Shown: positions 1 through 8,578 of the stretch, one piece after another
Layout of the letters: each line of letters opens with the position of its first letter
Position numbering within the stretch: position 1 is the first letter of the stretch
Origin: Actinomycetota bacterium
GTDB lineage: Bacteria; Actinomycetota; Thermoleophilia; RBG-16-64-13
NCBI GenBank assembly: GCA_016278725.1
Contig: JADQBG010000016.1
Span: 1 to 64,000, forward strand
Reading direction: 5' to 3'
DNA length: 64,000 nt
Translations under genes and position numbers: made by a program
The notes under the pieces: model-generated
What the model saw: the letters and a program-made list of their open reading frames with translations, nothing else
The model's database searches: none
Told to the model about the DNA's origin: nothing

Positions 1-83
1 GTGGGGAGGGGTGTTATCTGATCGAGGCAATGAGCTTGGCATCTCTCGCTTGTTGATTGGCGAAAGGTCACGTCCGGGGCCCG

Positions 84-92
84 ATTGTAGCA
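84..92 (-). promoter_or_regulatory. Possible extended -10 promoter reading off the left edge
   Basis: Read on the minus strand the bases are TGCTACAAT, an extended -10 (TGn + TACAAT) of the kind seen elsewhere in this window. It would drive a transcript leaving the window to the left. No clear -35 is visible. Nothing else is recognised in bases 1-115. A GTG at 71 on the minus strand opens a frame to the edge, but it is too short to judge. Confidence 0.25.
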
Positions 93-115
93 TTCCATAG
101 GGCGGGAATGGTTCT

Positions 116-1207
116 CTACGCAGCTTCCTCCCCGGGTTTTGCCTCGGCCGGGTGGGGACCTACCGGTTGACCGAGCATCTCCGCCAGGAAGCGGGTCTCT
201 TCGTAGCGCTCCAGGTAGAGCCTTTTCAGCATGATCGTCATGGGGACGGAGAGGAGCGCCCCCAACGGGCCGAGCAACCATCCCCAGAGGATTAGCGACA
301 GGAACACCACCAGGGTGGAAAGACCGAGGCCCCTGCCCATGTAGCGGGGGGCCACCACGTTGTCGATCGCGGTGTTGATGATCAGGTTGACCACGATCAG
401 GACGACCGCCCGTTGCCAGCCGAACTCGAGCAGGGTGACCGCCGCCGGCGGGACCAGGGAGAGCAGGTAGCCGATGTTCGGGATGAAGCTGAAGAGAAAG
501 AAGAGCAGACCCCAGAGCAGGGCGAAATCCGTGCCCAGGAATACGTAGAGCAGGGTGATGGGCACGGCGGCGAGGGCGCTGATCCAGCCCTTGATGAACA
601 GGTAAGAGCGGATGTCTTTGCCGAATTCCGCGGCGGCCTCGGGGAAATTGCTGTCTTCCGGGAAGGCCACCCGCAGTCTCTGGGGAAAGCTGGTTGCGTC
701 GGCGAGCATGAAGGCGATGATGAGGAGCATGAGTAGCACGGAGGTCATCGAGTCGAGCACGGCCCCCGCAAATGTCTGGACCAGGCCGATGATCCGGGAG
801 GGCTGCAGCAGTTCGTCCATCTGGATTCCGGACACTTCGAGTCCCCAGGCCTCCAACTGCCCCACGATGTCCCCGGCGAGGGCCGCCAGGCTGTTCTCGT
901 AGGTGGCAAGGTTTTCGTCCAGTCCGGTTAGTGAGCCCACGATTACGGCCACGAAGACGAGGGCCACAACGAGGATCAGCCCCAGTACCGCGAGCAGCGA
1001 CAGCCAAACCGGCCAGCCGTGCCTCACCAAGAAATGCATGATGGGACTGAAGCCGATGCTGACAAACAGCGCGAGCAACAACGAGTTGAGGATGTCCGAA
1101 GCCGCCCGCATCCCGAGCAGCACCAGCACGGCGGCGGCCGCGACCAGGATGACGCGGGCGGCCGGTGACCATTGGCCGGTCTGCACGGATGCCGGGGGTT
1201 GATTCAT
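116..1207 (-). CDS. AI-2E family (PerM/UPF0118) transporter
   Basis: A 363-residue polytopic membrane protein. Hydrophobic segments lie near residues 18-35, 38-60 and 68-92. A soluble stretch of about 60 residues follows, then another membrane segment near 150-170 and a cluster of helices from about 205 to 330. This is the layout of the AI-2E transporter/PerM family (family length about 340-380). The conserved region FSFIPNIGYLLSLVPPAAV and the later PRYMGRGLGLSTLVVFLSL match the family core. Members export or import small molecules, and some act as Na+/H+ antiporters, so the substrate here cannot be predicted. The gene starts 19 nt after gcvPB on the same strand and may be the last gene of that operon. 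The charged, proline-rich C-terminus is probably cytoplasmic. Confidence 0.85.
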   Translation of the reverse strand: MNQPPASVQTGQWSPAARVILVAAAAVLVLLGMRAASDILNSLLLALFVSIGFSPIMHFLVRHGWPVWLSLLAVLGLILVVALVFVAVIVGSLTGLDENLATYENSLAALAGDIVGQLEAWGLEVSGIQMDELLQPSRIIGLVQTFAGAVLDSMTSVLLMLLIIAFMLADATSFPQRLRVAFPEDSNFPEAAAEFGKDIRSYLFIKGWISALAAVPITLLYVFLGTDFALLWGLLFFLFSFIPNIGYLLSLVPPAAVTLLEFGWQRAVVLIVVNLIINTAIDNVVAPRYMGRGLGLSTLVVFLSLILWGWLLGPLGALLSVPMTIMLKRLYLERYEETRFLAEMLGQPVGPHPAEAKPGEEAA

Positions 1208-1226
1208 CGGTGAGCCGGTCGTCTCC

Positions 1227-2786
1227 TCAGCCGTTCACGGGGTCTTCCGGCACCCAGCGCAGTACCGGCCGCCTGGCCGCGAGAACCTCGTCCGGACGGC
1301 GCACGGGGGTGGTATGGGGCGCGGTCCGCACCAACTCGGGATCCTCCCGGCTTTCCCGGTCGATTTGGCGCATGACTTCGACGAAGGCGTCCAGAGTTTC
1401 CCGGTTCTCGGTCTCGGTGGGCTCGATCATCAGGGCCTCCGGGACGATCAGCGGGAAGTAGATGCTTGGGGCGTGCATGCCGGAGTCCAGAATGCGCTTG
1501 GCCACGTCGCGGGCGTTCACGCCGTAGCTTTTCTGTCTGCCGGCCGAGGCCACGAACTCATGCATGGACATACGGTCGCACGGGATTTCGTAGGTGTCCC
1601 TCAGCCGGGCGCGCAGGTAGTTGGCGTTCAGCACGGCGTCTTCGGTGGCCTGCTGCAGGCCGTCGCCCCCCATGGAGATGATGTAGGCGAGGGCCCGGAT
1701 GAGGACGCCCACGTTCCCATAGAACCCGCGCACCCGGCCGATGCTCTTCGGCCGCTCTTGCTCGAAATAGAACTCGGGGGAGCGATAGGTATCCGCGGAG
1801 CCCTCGAGGTCCGCCGCACCCCCGGTGCCCGCAGAGTCCGGCCTTCTGGCCACCAGAGGCGCCGGCAGATAGGGCTCGAGGGTCTCGCCCACGGCGACCG
1901 GACCCGCCCCGGGCCCGCCGCCGCCGTGCGGGGTGGAGAAGGTCTTGTGCAGATTGACGTGCACCACGTCCATGCCCATCTCGCCCGGCTTGGCTTTGCC
2001 CAGGATGGCGTTCAGGTTGGCGCCGTCGTAGTAGATCAGTGCGCCGGCTTCGTGGGTCAGCCGCGAGATCTCGAGGATATCCTCCTCGAAGAGGCCCAGG
2101 GTGTTGGGATTGGTCAGCATGAGCGCGCTCACCTGGTGACGGCTCAAGGTTTCCTTCAGAGAACCGAGGTCGATGAGCCCCTGCGCCGAGCTCGGCATCT
2201 CGACCACCTTGTAACCGGCCATGCTGGCCGTCGCCAGGTTGGTGCCGTGGGCCGAATCCGGCACGATCACGGTATCCCGGTGACCCTCGCCCCGGTCGCG
2301 CTGCCAGGCGCGGATCATGAGAATGCCGACGAGTTCCCCGTGGGCTCCCGCGGCGGGTTGCAGGCTGGCCCGGCGCATGCCGGTGAGCTCGAGCAACTGC
2401 TGCTCGAGCTCCCACATGGCCTGGAGCGTGCCCTGAACGTCCTCAACGGCCTGATAAGGGTGGAGCTCGGCGAAGCCGGGAAGGCCGGTGAGCTCGTCGT
2501 TGACCTTGGGGTTGTACTTCATCGTGCACGAACCCAGGGGGTAGAAGCCGGTGTCCACCGCGTGATTCAGCTGAGAGAGCTTGGTGTAGTGGCGGACCAC
2601 TTCCGGTTCCGCCAACTCCGGCAGCCGGGGAGGTTCGTCCCGCATTTCCACTTCGCCGAGCAGGCCGGCGATTGACCCGGGCCGGTCCTCGGGCCCGCCC
2701 GGCGTCGGCACTCCGGCTGCGGGCAGGTCGAAGCCCCGGCGGCCGGGGCGGCTACGGGCGAAGATGGGAGGTTGCATCTCAAGCAT
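1227..2786 (-). CDS. gcvPB: Glycine dehydrogenase (decarboxylating) subunit 2, P-protein
   Basis: The C-terminal half of the two-subunit glycine cleavage P-protein, 519 residues. It is the PLP-binding subunit that decarboxylates glycine and passes the aminomethyl group to lipoyl-GcvH. The PLP lysine lies in VNLHKTFSTPHGGGGPGAGP. Upstream are the conserved PAAGAHGE and DSAHGTN segments, and TNPNTLG precedes the YYDGANLNA aspartate loop. The ATG at 2786 overlaps the end of gcvPA by 8 nt, so the two subunits are translationally coupled. The subunit is inactive alone and needs GcvPA, encoded just upstream. Confidence 0.97.
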   Translation of the reverse strand: MLEMQPPIFARSRPGRRGFDLPAAGVPTPGGPEDRPGSIAGLLGEVEMRDEPPRLPELAEPEVVRHYTKLSQLNHAVDTGFYPLGSCTMKYNPKVNDELTGLPGFAELHPYQAVEDVQGTLQAMWELEQQLLELTGMRRASLQPAAGAHGELVGILMIRAWQRDRGEGHRDTVIVPDSAHGTNLATASMAGYKVVEMPSSAQGLIDLGSLKETLSRHQVSALMLTNPNTLGLFEEDILEISRLTHEAGALIYYDGANLNAILGKAKPGEMGMDVVHVNLHKTFSTPHGGGGPGAGPVAVGETLEPYLPAPLVARRPDSAGTGGAADLEGSADTYRSPEFYFEQERPKSIGRVRGFYGNVGVLIRALAYIISMGGDGLQQATEDAVLNANYLRARLRDTYEIPCDRMSMHEFVASAGRQKSYGVNARDVAKRILDSGMHAPSIYFPLIVPEALMIEPTETENRETLDAFVEVMRQIDRESREDPELVRTAPHTTPVRRPDEVLAARRPVLRWVPEDPVNG

Positions 2787-4176
2787 CCGGGGCCTCCTCT
2801 GCGGCGGGATCGGGGGCCGTCTCTCCGGCGAGGACCGCCCGAGCCGCCGTCAGGTAACGCCCGATGTCCTCCGGCGAGTTCATCTCCGTCACCGCCACCA
2901 GGATCCGGTCGCCGCCCCTGTGTCCGTTGCCGCCCGAGAAGCGCGCGAGCTCGACCCCCGGGTCGACGCCCCGCGCCCGCATGGCCTGGGAGAACTCAGC
3001 GGCGGGCAGGGGCAGCCGCAGGGCGAACTCGTTGAAGAAGGGGCCCGCGAATACCGGCTCGATCCCCGGCATTTCGAGCAGTTTCTCAAAGAGGTAGTGG
3101 GCGCGGCGCACGCAGATCTCTCCCAGCTCGGCAAGCCCCCTTGGCCCCAGCAGGGCCAGATGGATGGTCGCCGCCAAGGCGTTCAGGGCCTGATTCGAGC
3201 AGATGTTGGAGGTCGCCCGCGAACGGCGGATGTGCTGCTCGCGCGCCTGCAGGGTCAGGGCGTAAGCGGTCTTCCCGTCGGCGTCTATGGTCTGGCCCAC
3301 GAGTCGCCCCGGCAGCTGCCGGACCAGATCCTGGCGGCATACCAGGTAGCCGGCCGAGGCTCCCCCGAAGGCGCGGGCGTTGCCGAAGGGTTGGACGTCC
3401 CCGACCGCCACGTCGGCGCCGACCTGCGCCGACGGGGCCAGCAGCCCCAACGTGACCGGGTACTGAGACACCACCAAGAGAGCGCCGGCGTCGTGGGCGG
3501 CCTCGGCCAGAGGCCGCAGATCCTCGATCACCCCGTAGAAATTGGGCTGGCGCACCAGCAGAGCGCCCACCCCTTCCAGCTCGGAAGCCGTCGGCACCAG
3601 GGTTCGCCCGGAGTCCTCATCCAGGTCCAGGGTGGAAACCTCGAAGCCCGGCCCCGAGGCATAGGTCGCGACCACCTGCCGCTCTTCCGGATGGAGCCCC
3701 GCCGAAGCCAGGATGCGCTCCCGGTGATTGTGGCGCAACGCGAGAAAGGCGGCTTCGGCCAGAGCGCTTGGCCCGTCGTACATGGAAGCGTTGGCCGCCC
3801 CCAGCCCGGTCAGTTCGCAGAGCGCCGTCTGAAACTCGAAGATGTGCTGCAGGGTGCCCTGAGCCACCTCCGCCTGATAGGGCGTGTACGCCGTGGCGAA
3901 CTCGGCCCGCGAGGTCAGCGACCGTACCGCTGCCGGCACGAAGTGGTTGTAGGAGCCCGCGCCGAGAAACGAAGCGCCGCCATAGATTCGGTTCCGGGCC
4001 GCAAGCGCTTCCAGGTGCTGCCGCGTCTCGAGCTCGCCGAGGCCCGCGGGCAGGTCGAGGCCGGTCGCGCGCAGGGCCTCCGGAATGGGGGAGAAGAGGG
4101 CGTCGACCGATTCGACCCCGATGACGTCGAGCATCGCCTGCCGGTCCGCCTGCGTATGCGATAGATAGCGCATCAC
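2779..4176 (-). CDS. gcvPA: Glycine dehydrogenase (decarboxylating) subunit 1, P-protein
   Basis: The N-terminal-type subunit of the split P-protein, 465 residues, close to the family norm of about 450. It has a fold-type I aminotransferase shape but lacks the PLP lysine, as expected for GcvPA. Typical segments are the TAYTPYQAEVAQGTLQ region with FEFQTALCELTGL, then NASMYDGPSALAEAA, and SNICSNQALNALAA near the C-terminal third. It begins with ATG inside the gcvT stop (ATGA, 4-nt overlap). Together with gcvT and gcvPB it provides the P and T parts of the glycine cleavage system. Neither gcvH nor lpd is in the window. Confidence 0.97.
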   Translation of the reverse strand: MMRYLSHTQADRQAMLDVIGVESVDALFSPIPEALRATGLDLPAGLGELETRQHLEALAARNRIYGGASFLGAGSYNHFVPAAVRSLTSRAEFATAYTPYQAEVAQGTLQHIFEFQTALCELTGLGAANASMYDGPSALAEAAFLALRHNHRERILASAGLHPEERQVVATYASGPGFEVSTLDLDEDSGRTLVPTASELEGVGALLVRQPNFYGVIEDLRPLAEAAHDAGALLVVSQYPVTLGLLAPSAQVGADVAVGDVQPFGNARAFGGASAGYLVCRQDLVRQLPGRLVGQTIDADGKTAYALTLQAREQHIRRSRATSNICSNQALNALAATIHLALLGPRGLAELGEICVRRAHYLFEKLLEMPGIEPVFAGPFFNEFALRLPLPAAEFSQAMRARGVDPGVELARFSGGNGHRGGDRILVAVTEMNSPEDIGRYLTAARAVLAGETAPDPAAEEAPDA

Positions 4177-5318
4177 GCGGGAGTCGAGTCCGGAACCGCG
4201 GGTGGGGTCTTCCCTCGCTTGTAGAAGGGGGGCTTGACCACTTGGGCCGCGACCGTGCGGTTCCTGAGCTGGAACGTGACTTTCTTTCCGGCCGCGGCGT
4301 ACTCGGGAGTCACGAAACCCAGCGCGATCGGCTTCCCCAACATGGGGCTGATGGAGCCGGAGCTGACCCGACCGATCGGGCGGCCCTCGTCCAGGATGGT
4401 GGTTCCGGTGCGGGGAATTCCGCGCCCCTCCCCGACTAGACCCACGAGCAGACGTTCGGGCCGGCGGTCCCTGAGCTCGAGCAGCGCCTCTCGGCCGACG
4501 AAGTCGTGGCCTTCCAGATCGAGCAGCTTCTCCATGCCCAGTTCAAAGGGGGTGGTGCTCGGGGTCATGTCCTGGCCGTTGAGGAGAAGCCCGGCTTCCA
4601 GGCGCAGAGTGTCTCGGGCCCCCAGACCCACCGGAGCCAGTCCGTCCGCGCTGCCCTCGGCCAGCAGCGTCCGCCAGAGTTCGACGGCATCGGCGTTGTC
4701 GGTCAGGATCTCGACTCCCCGCTCGCCGGTGTACCCGGTGCGCATGACGGTGGCCTCGACGTCGGTCACCTCACCGCTGGCGAAGGTGAAGGGCGGCAGG
4801 GAGTCCACGTCGATCTCGGTCAGGCGCTGCAATAACCCGAGCGCCAGGGGGCCCTGAAGCGCGAAGAGCGAGGCGAACATGGTGAGGTCGTCCAGTTGGG
4901 CGTCTTCGTTCAGGTGTTCGTCCACCCAGTCTCGGTCCTCTTCGGCGCGGGCCGCGTTCACGATCAACAGAAAACCGTCCTCGCGGCGGTAGACGATGAT
5001 GTCGTCCAGCACTCCGCCGGAAGGGGTCAGCAGCATGGTGTAGCGGGCCTGTCCGGGCTCCAGGCCATCGATGGCCGTGGGGACCAAACCCTGCACGCTG
5101 CGCAAGGCGCCCGTGCCGCGCACCAGCAGCTTGCCCATGTGGGACACGTCGAAGAGGCCCATGCGCGACCTGACCAACATGTGTTCCTCGATGATGGACC
5201 CGTAGGACAGGGGCATCCGCCACCCCGCGAACTCGATCATCCGGGCTCCCAGACGCTCGTGCTCGGCCTCCAGGGCCAAGTGTTGCTCCGGTGAGGCTCG
5301 GTAGGCGTCTTCCGCCAC
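4173..5318 (-). CDS. gcvT: Glycine cleavage T-protein (aminomethyltransferase)
   Basis: A folate-dependent aminomethyltransferase of 381 residues (family about 365). It releases ammonia from aminomethyl-GcvH and makes 5,10-methylene-THF. The sequence shows the N-terminal GcvT domain (FAGWRMPLSYGSIIEEH, then GLFDVSHMGKLLVRG), the folate-site MRTGYTGERGVEI region, LRLEAGLLLNGQDM, and the C-terminal barrel ending with VTPEYAAAGKKV. The start is GTG at 5318, with GGAAGGAG 7 nt upstream. It is the first gene of the gcvT-gcvPA-gcvPB operon. The 184 bp before it is highly structured and is listed separately. Confidence 0.97.
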   Translation of the reverse strand: MAEDAYRASPEQHLALEAEHERLGARMIEFAGWRMPLSYGSIIEEHMLVRSRMGLFDVSHMGKLLVRGTGALRSVQGLVPTAIDGLEPGQARYTMLLTPSGGVLDDIIVYRREDGFLLIVNAARAEEDRDWVDEHLNEDAQLDDLTMFASLFALQGPLALGLLQRLTEIDVDSLPPFTFASGEVTDVEATVMRTGYTGERGVEILTDNADAVELWRTLLAEGSADGLAPVGLGARDTLRLEAGLLLNGQDMTPSTTPFELGMEKLLDLEGHDFVGREALLELRDRRPERLLVGLVGEGRGIPRTGTTILDEGRPIGRVSSGSISPMLGKPIALGFVTPEYAAAGKKVTFQLRNRTVAAQVVKPPFYKRGKTPPAVPDSTPA

Positions 5319-5339
5319 TGCTGCTCCTTCCTTCGGTAG

Positions 5340-5419
5340 TCCGCGGCAATTCCGTGTACCTACCCGCGGAACCCAGCGGGCTACGCCCGGCCGGACCGCG
5401 AAGTCCGCCGGATCTTCGC
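5340..5419 (-). promoter_or_regulatory. Structured leader candidate upstream of gcvT
   Basis: The gap between gcvT and the divergent gene at 5503 holds several inverted repeats: TCCGCGG (5340-5346) with CCGCGGA (5364-5370); CGGGC-GTA-GCCCG read on the minus strand; and GCGAAG (5398-5403) with CTTCGC (5414-5419). Together they could fold into a compact leader in the gcv mRNA. I could not match it to a glycine or tetrahydrofolate riboswitch. A segment looks superficially like a T-box bulge but has an extra base. It may also simply be GC-rich promoter DNA. Confidence 0.25.
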
Positions 5420-5502
5420 TCGCACCTCACAGTTCGGCAACAACTTCGGCGGATGCTGAGACTGCCGGAGCGAGCAATCGCAAATCTAGAACGGAGGAAC
5501 GG

Positions 5503-6084
5503 ATGAGACGCATGGTAGGTCAGGTACGGCTGATCGGCCTTCTGGCCGCGGTGCTCACCTTTGGCCTGGTGGCCGCGGCGTGGGCGGCGACGACCGAGGA
5601 GGGCACGAGCGGCGACATGCAAACGACGACGCTCGACGAGAACCAGGGCGAAGAATTCACCCCAGGTGAGGGCGGCGGCTTCATGATGGGTGAGGACCGC
5701 GGCGGCCGCGGCCTTGGCGGGATGCACGGCGGGATGGGCGGCGAGATGGGGCGCGGTATGTTCGGCCCGATGATGGACGATCCCGCTCTGCGCGAGCAGA
5801 TGGAGCAACAGATGGAGGAACGCCGCGCTCTGGTCGAGGAGCGCCGGGACGCCTTCCACGATCAGCTGCGGGCAGAGATGAACGCAGAGGACCAGGCCAA
5901 GTTCGACGAATTGCTGGGCCAACTGGAAGAGCAGCGCGCGGCGCTCGACCAAGCCCGCGAGGCCATGAGGGAAACCGGCTCGCAGATTCGGGATCTGGTC
6001 GAACCATACCTGCCGGTTGACGGGGAATCCGCCGCCGGGCAGGACGGTGGGACTTCCCCATCGGGCTCGGACGCCGGCGTCTAA
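5503..6084 (+). CDS. Secreted Gly/Met-rich, charged helical protein of unknown function
   Basis: 193 residues starting with a clear Sec signal peptide: basic MRRMVGQVR, a hydrophobic core to about residue 26, and a likely cut after AAAWAA. Residues 50-90 are rich in Gly and Met (GGMHGGMGGEMGRGMF). Residues 95-165 form a long charged amphipathic helix rich in Glu, Gln, Arg and Ala. The shape recalls small Spy/CpxP-like periplasmic or metal-resistance proteins, but no family signature is certain. The ATG has GGAGG 5 nt upstream. It precedes a two-component system and is separated from it by a terminator, so it may be a target or an independent cell-envelope stress protein. The function is not assigned. 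Confidence 0.7.
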   Translation: MRRMVGQVRLIGLLAAVLTFGLVAAAWAATTEEGTSGDMQTTTLDENQGEEFTPGEGGGFMMGEDRGGRGLGGMHGGMGGEMGRGMFGPMMDDPALREQMEQQMEERRALVEERRDAFHDQLRAEMNAEDQAKFDELLGQLEEQRAALDQAREAMRETGSQIRDLVEPYLPVDGESAAGQDGGTSPSGSDAGV

Positions 6085-6111
6085 CCGTCGAGCGAGGTCG
6101 AGGACCGGAAA

Positions 6112-6153
6112 AGCCGGAGGAGGGCGGCCGCAGGGCCCCCTCCTCGCGGCTTT
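6112..6153 (+). terminator. Intrinsic terminator after the secreted protein gene
   Basis: A strong hairpin: AGCCG plus GAGGAGGG on the left pairs with CCCTCCTC plus CGGCT on the right, with one bulged G and a 13-nt loop. It is followed by TTT. It ends the upstream transcript just before the promoter of the response-regulator gene. Confidence 0.65.
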
Positions 6154-6158
6154 GCCGC

Positions 6159-6164
6159 TATAGT
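6159..6164 (+). promoter_or_regulatory. -10 box (TATAGT) of the two-component operon
   Basis: TATAGT follows the terminator hairpin directly. A start site about 8 nt downstream would leave a leader of about 20 nt carrying GGGAGGTG before the ATG at 6193. No good -35 is seen because that position falls within the hairpin. Confidence 0.4.
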
Positions 6165-6192
6165 GCAAAGGGTTAACTCGAGGGAGGTGACG

Positions 6193-6978
6193 ATGCCAAC
6201 AGCGGGAGAGCAGGCGCGGATTCTCGTGGTCGAGGACGACCCCTCCATCCTGGAGCTGCTCGAGTTGTACCTCAGCGGTCAGGGCTACCTCGTGGACACG
6301 GAGAGCTCCGGGTCTAAGGCGGCCGAAAGGGTGAGAGAAGGACGGCCCGACCTGCTGGTCCTGGACTTGATGCTGCCCGAGCAGTCCGGGTTCGACGTGC
6401 TCAAGCAGGTGCGCGCATTCTCGCAGGTGCCGGTCATCATCCTGACGGCGAGGGACGCCGAGCACGACAAGATCCTGGGACTCGAACTCGGGGCCGACGA
6501 TTACATGACCAAGCCTTTCAGCCCGGGCGAGCTCGTGGCCCGCGCCCGGGCCGTCCTGCGGCGCGCCTCCTCGGGGGAGAGCGGCTCCTTGCAGGCGGGC
6601 GACGTCGAACTGTTGCCCGAGGAACGCGTGGTCCGGGTGGGGGAGCGCTCACTGGATCTCACTCCCAAGGAGTTCGAGCTCCTGCGATATCTGCTCTACA
6701 ACCGGGGTATCGCCCTCAGCCGGGAACGGTTGCTGGAGGAGGTCTGGGGCTACACCTTCTACGGCGACGCGCGCACGGTCGACGCCCACATCCGGCAGCT
6801 GCGCAAGAAGCTCGAGGACTGGAGTCCTCTGATCCAGACGGTGTGGGGCGTGGGCTACAAGCTGGACCCGAATCAACGCCCGGCGGCCGAGGCCGAGCAA
6901 TCCGAGGGAGCGACCGGCGCCGAGCGGCCGGACGATGCGCCCGGCGGGACCTCGCCCGGCGGGACGCCGCCAGACTAG
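6193..6978 (+). CDS. OmpR/PhoB-family response regulator
   Basis: 261 residues from ATG 6193, which has GGGAGGTG at good spacing. A GTG start at 6163 would lie inside or next to the -10 box and is less likely. The receiver domain spans about residues 8-120: acidic pocket VVEDD, phospho-acceptor Asp in LLVLDLMLPEQSG, the Thr in IILTARD, and the Lys in DYMTKPFSPGEL. The winged-helix DNA-binding domain is at about 130-225, with LTPKEFELLRYL and the recognition segment DARTVDAHIRQLRKKL. A disordered tail of about 35 residues is rich in Gly, Pro and Glu. Its stop codon overlaps the histidine kinase GTG, so the pair is translationally coupled. The signal is unknown. Confidence 0.95.
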   Translation: MPTAGEQARILVVEDDPSILELLELYLSGQGYLVDTESSGSKAAERVREGRPDLLVLDLMLPEQSGFDVLKQVRAFSQVPVIILTARDAEHDKILGLELGADDYMTKPFSPGELVARARAVLRRASSGESGSLQAGDVELLPEERVVRVGERSLDLTPKEFELLRYLLYNRGIALSRERLLEEVWGYTFYGDARTVDAHIRQLRKKLEDWSPLIQTVWGVGYKLDPNQRPAAEAEQSEGATGAERPDDAPGGTSPGGTPPD

Positions 6979-8477
6979 TGAGCGCGCTCAGCCGCATTCC
7001 CGGCTCGATCTCGCGGCGCGTGATCCTCTCCGTGGTCGGGGTCGCCGTGGTCACTTTGCTCGCGGTGGGCCTGCTCTTCTACGGGTTTCTGGGCCGCTAC
7101 GTGGTCGAGCGGCAGAAGGACGAGCTGCTCTCCCAGGTGGAGGTGGTCGCGGAGCAGGTCGCGGGCATCGGTGAGGCCTTCCCCACGATGGGGATGATGC
7201 GGAGCCCCCGCGGCCTTGCCACCCTGCTCAGGGTCGACCTCCAGGCGCTGCCGGCGGGGGCGGGCATCATGGTTTTCGAAGGCGGCGAGGTGATCGCGGC
7301 GGCGGGGCCGCCCTGGGTGCAGGCGGTCTCCCCGGAAGGCCTTTACCAGGAGGCGGCGGAACTGGTTTCCGAGGGGGAACCCGGCGTCGCGGACCTCCCG
7401 GCGCCGGGTGAAGGGCAGCGCCTGATCGTTGCCGCCGCAGAGATGCCGCAACCGGCGCCTTCCACACCTTTTCAAGAAGCGCTGATCGCCATCGGCCTGC
7501 CCACCGAGGAGGCCGTCGCCGACCGCTGGGGCCTCTTTCGCGTGCTGCTGCTTTCCGGAGTCATCGCCCTGGGCATCGCCGTGGCCGTGGGCCTGGGTCT
7601 GGGGGCGTGGCTGAACCGCCCGCTTCGCCGGCTGGCCGCGGCCTCTCGGGGCATGGCCTCGGGTTCTTACACCGAACCAATCGAAGGCGATTACGCGGGG
7701 GAGTTCTACGATCTGGCCTCGAGCATGGAGACCATGCGCCGCGAGGTGAGGCGCAGCGAGACCTCTTTGCGCGCCTTCGTGGCCTCGGCCGCCCATGAGT
7801 TACGGACGCCCCTTACCTCCATCTCCGGCTTCAGTCAGGCGCTGCTCGACGGTACCGCGGCCGACGCCGTTTCGCGGCAACGCTCGGCGGCCGCCATCTA
7901 CCGGGAGGCGGGCCGGCTACGGCGATTGGTCGACGCGTTGCTGACCCTCTCCCGCTACGACTCGCGGGAGTTCACTCCTCGTCTGGTGCCGGTCGACGTT
8001 TTCGACCTGGTCACCGAGGAAGTAGAACTGCTGCAGGCGGCAGGCCTCGCCGAGGCCGGGTTTGTCGACACGAAAAGAGAAGGCGACACGGTGGTCACCA
8101 GCGATCGGGACATGCTGCGGCAGGTGATCGCCAATCTCCTGAAGAATGCGGTCACCTACGGCGGGGGCGAACCGGTGCTGGTCGAGATCGAGGGCCGCCC
8201 GGAGACGCTCGTGCTGACCGTGAGCAATGGCGGAGAGCCGCTGCGGCCGGAAGACCGCGAGCGCGTGTTCGAGAGGTTCTACCGGGGCGATGCCTCTCGC
8301 GGTTCGGAAGGCTTTGGCCTGGGCCTGCCCCTGGTCAAGGAAATCGTCGAAGTCTTGGGCGGCACCGTCGAGGCCGGGGGTGAGGGGCAGAGGACCATCT
8401 TCAGGGTGAGGCTCCCCCGGTCGCCCCTGGTCGCAGCTCGGTCCCCCGCCGAGGGCGCAGCTGCGAACGGTGCGTAG
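6978..8477 (+). CDS. Sensor histidine kinase (HAMP, HisKA, HATPase)
   Basis: The GTG start sits in TAGTG at the end of the response regulator and gives 499 residues. TM1 is at about residues 14-36, followed by an extracytoplasmic sensor of about 150 residues. TM2 is at about 188-210 and is followed by a HAMP linker (NRPLRRLAAASRGMASG). The HisKA domain carries the phosphorylated His in SAAHELRTPLTSISGF (about 274). The ATPase domain has the N-box LLKNAV and the G-box region GFGLGLPLVKEIV. An upstream in-frame GTG at 6843 would add 45 residues overlapping the regulator gene and is rejected. The sensor region has no recognised PAS or Cache signature. It partners the regulator encoded just upstream. 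Confidence 0.95.
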   Translation: MSALSRIPGSISRRVILSVVGVAVVTLLAVGLLFYGFLGRYVVERQKDELLSQVEVVAEQVAGIGEAFPTMGMMRSPRGLATLLRVDLQALPAGAGIMVFEGGEVIAAAGPPWVQAVSPEGLYQEAAELVSEGEPGVADLPAPGEGQRLIVAAAEMPQPAPSTPFQEALIAIGLPTEEAVADRWGLFRVLLLSGVIALGIAVAVGLGLGAWLNRPLRRLAAASRGMASGSYTEPIEGDYAGEFYDLASSMETMRREVRRSETSLRAFVASAAHELRTPLTSISGFSQALLDGTAADAVSRQRSAAAIYREAGRLRRLVDALLTLSRYDSREFTPRLVPVDVFDLVTEEVELLQAAGLAEAGFVDTKREGDTVVTSDRDMLRQVIANLLKNAVTYGGGEPVLVEIEGRPETLVLTVSNGGEPLRPEDRERVFERFYRGDASRGSEGFGLGLPLVKEIVEVLGGTVEAGGEGQRTIFRVRLPRSPLVAARSPAEGAAANGA

Positions 8478-8499
8478 GGCGGCCGGGAGTCCGGCCGCC
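8478..8499 (+). terminator. Hairpin directly after the histidine kinase gene
   Basis: A perfect 9-bp stem GGCGGCCGG / CCGGCCGCC with a 4-nt loop begins at the base after the TAG stop. There is no T-run, so it could be a factor-dependent terminator or a 3'-end stabiliser. Confidence 0.4.
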
Positions 8500-8578
8500 G
8501 CGGGGGTTGCCGGAGGGCTAGGACGTTTGCCCTGCCAAGAAGTGGGAATGGCCACATTGTCGTCGATTGGAGTGCCCC

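Noticed and set aside
1-71. Partial minus-strand gene at the left edge
   Set aside because: Only about 23 codons are visible and no motif is present, so a gene call cannot be supported.
1314-4164. Long plus-strand open frames opposite gcvPB and gcvPA
   Set aside because: Antisense of well-conserved genes with no domain, ribosome site or natural composition.
5319-5502. T-box or glycine riboswitch before gcvT
   Set aside because: A TGGGTTCCGCGGG stretch resembles the T-box bulge but has one base too many, there is no stem I specifier region, and the glycine aptamer core is absent.
6843-6977. Upstream GTG start for the histidine kinase
   Set aside because: It would overlap the response regulator by 45 codons and add a low-complexity head. 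The GTG in TAGTG fits translational coupling.
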